51,467 nt of DNA, taken from NCBI GenBank assembly GCA_947574215.1, contig CANPIX010000005.1, positions 1 through 51,467 on the forward strand, in the 5' to 3' direction. The position numbers and the translations under genes were made by a program. Shown here one piece after another: positions 50,649 to 51,467 of the stretch. The DNA is from an uncultured Mycoplasmatota bacterium (lineage in GTDB: Bacteria; Bacillota_I; Bacilli_A; RF39; UBA660). Within the stretch, counting starts at the first letter, position 1. Each line of letters opens with the position of its first letter. The notes under the pieces were generated by a model that saw nothing but the letters and a program-made list of their open reading frames with translations, was not told the origin of the DNA and searched no databases.

Positions 50649-51178
50649 TATATTTTGATAAAAAAATGAAAATTATGCAAATTCTCATTTTATCTCCCTT
50701 TACTGGCTAAATCTTTTTTACAAATTACTATTTGTATGATAGATTAGCAAAAAATATAATTAATCTATTTGTACACAAATAATAGTTGAACTTATATAAA
50801 TATTATAATACTTTTCATATCCTTTTTAAAGTTATTGTGTACATTTTCTTTTAAGAAATTCAAACAGTTTTATAATTTTTTATGTACCAAATCAAGAGTT
50901 ACTTTTTAGCAGGATAAGTGTGTATTACAAACAACTCGCCAGTGGCGAGTTTATCCCTAAAATAAAGGGTTTGCCAACTTTTAAATTGTATTACAAAATT
51001 ATTTTTGTTTTACTTTTGTATTACGAAAAAATAGCAAAAAATATATAAAAACAGCTGTTTGTTTTACTATTGTATTACAAATATACCTTTATTTGCATTT
51101 GAAAATATACTAATTTGTACCAAAATTTAAGATTTTGAAATAAATTATACAACTCTTGTTGGTACAAAAAGATGTACC
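50649..51178. repeat. non-coding region with dyads, iteron-like repeats and a strong hairpin
   Basis: About 530 bp without a gene. TGTATTACA or a one-base variant occurs four times (50921, 50987, 51017, 51071), twice within GTTTTACT(T/A)TTGTATTAC (51007-51025 and 51061-51079). ACTCGCC-AGT-GGCGAGT forms a 7-bp hairpin at about 50934-50951, just after AAGTGTGTATTAC. Dyads CAAAT-TACT-ATTTG (50721-50734) and ATTTGT-AC-ACAAAT (50767-50780) and GGTACA/TGTACC (51161-51178) are also present. Looks like a control, origin or transfer-origin region of a mobile element. Confidence 0.5.
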
Positions 51179-51467
51179 TTAAATATCAACATTTATAATA
51201 TTTATTGGACTAACAGGTACTTCTATTAATCCATAATTAGTTATTTTAAATTTATCAAGGATAGGTATTAGTTTAAAAGGTTCATTAAAGTAATTACCTT
51301 TATTATATTTGAGCATAAATTGTTGATCATTAACTTGTTCTTTCTTTAATTCTTGATAATCAATAGGAAAGCTTAATTGTAATTTTTTAATATACTTTTT
51401 AATTTCTTCTCTAGTCATTGGGGCTGATACTTCAATATTTATAGGTATATTATTTTCTTTTATTACT
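51179..51467 (-). CDS. unknown protein, 5' end outside the window
   Basis: At least 95 codons. The frame from the stop at 51179 stays open past the internal ATG at 51418 to the window edge (…IPINIEVSAPMTREEIKKY), so the gene is cut by the edge. Acidic, hydrophilic C-terminal part, with no motif recognised. The dyad GGTACA/TGTACC directly follows its stop but has no T run. Confidence 0.65.
   Translation of the reverse strand, partial: VIKENNIPINIEVSAPMTREEIKKYIKKLQLSFPIDYQELKKEQVNDQQFMLKYNKGNYFNEPFKLIPILDKFKITNYGLIEVPVSPINIINVDI

Noticed and set aside
1..51467. Mycoplasma-type code (TGA as Trp)
   Set aside because: Conserved genes end at TGA in ATGA overlaps (1337, 11118, 18313, 20215), and tryptophans are TGG in translated core proteins.
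1..51467. CRISPR arrays, rRNA genes or prophage structural genes
   Set aside because: No regularly spaced direct repeats, no rRNA sequence and no capsid, tail or terminase-like reading frame was seen.

Overview
The window is low-GC, densely packed bacterial DNA with most genes on the minus strand. Stop codons include TAA, TAG and TGA (for example TGA in the ATGA overlaps at 1337, 18313 and 20215), so the genetic code is standard and not the Mycoplasma code. Strong Shine-Dalgarno sites, two T-box leaders, a PASTA kinase, a DUF1292 gene, a stomatin/NfeD pair and the gene order priA / fmt / rlmN / prpC / prkC / rsgA / rpe indicate Bacillota. The lineage is probably Bacilli of the gut-associated, reduced type close to Erysipelotrichia or RF39. 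That placement is inference.

Layout. 51-2611: an M16 peptidase pair (YmfH/YmfF type). 2825-7919: an alanine T-box operon (P-loop kinase-like protein plus a short AlaRS), an AI-2E family membrane protein and miaB. 7969-11672: a protein with a degenerate RNase II-like domain, serS and an HD hydrolase. 11825-14310: a threonine T-box operon (unknown protein plus a ThrRS without TGS domain). 14343-24195: the conserved rpe-rsgA-prkC-prpC-rlmN...fmt...priA block. 24274-38819: mixed genes, including a DNA glycosylase, SPFH/NfeD, phosphohexomutase, an Xre-controlled surface protein, purine nucleoside phosphorylase, a U32 protein and a secreted nuclease. 39018-42247: an MacB/FtsX-type ABC transporter. 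42458-44815: small unknown genes, tRNA-Gln(CUG), DUF1848 and a probably broken small ORF.

The right end, from about 44.8 kb, is accessory. It carries a three-gene cassette (WYL-type regulator, double SIS-domain protein, Ham1-like NTP pyrophosphatase) behind a promoter with a perfect dyad. Next come an IS3-family left-end remnant that truncates a CopA-like ATPase, and a CadC-type metal-efflux operon with a textbook operator in its promoter spacer. The window ends with about 500 bp of dyads and iteron-like repeats that look like a mobile-element control region, and one gene cut by the window edge.

Points of most interest: T-boxes whose specifier codons (GCT, ACT) match the aaRS gene but whose first gene is unrelated; two trimmed aaRS; the RNase II-like pseudoenzyme; the WYL-SIS-Ham1 cassette; two possible homopolymer frameshifts; an in-frame TGA separating an Xre domain from membrane segments; and several genes whose stop codon sits inside their own terminator hairpin.
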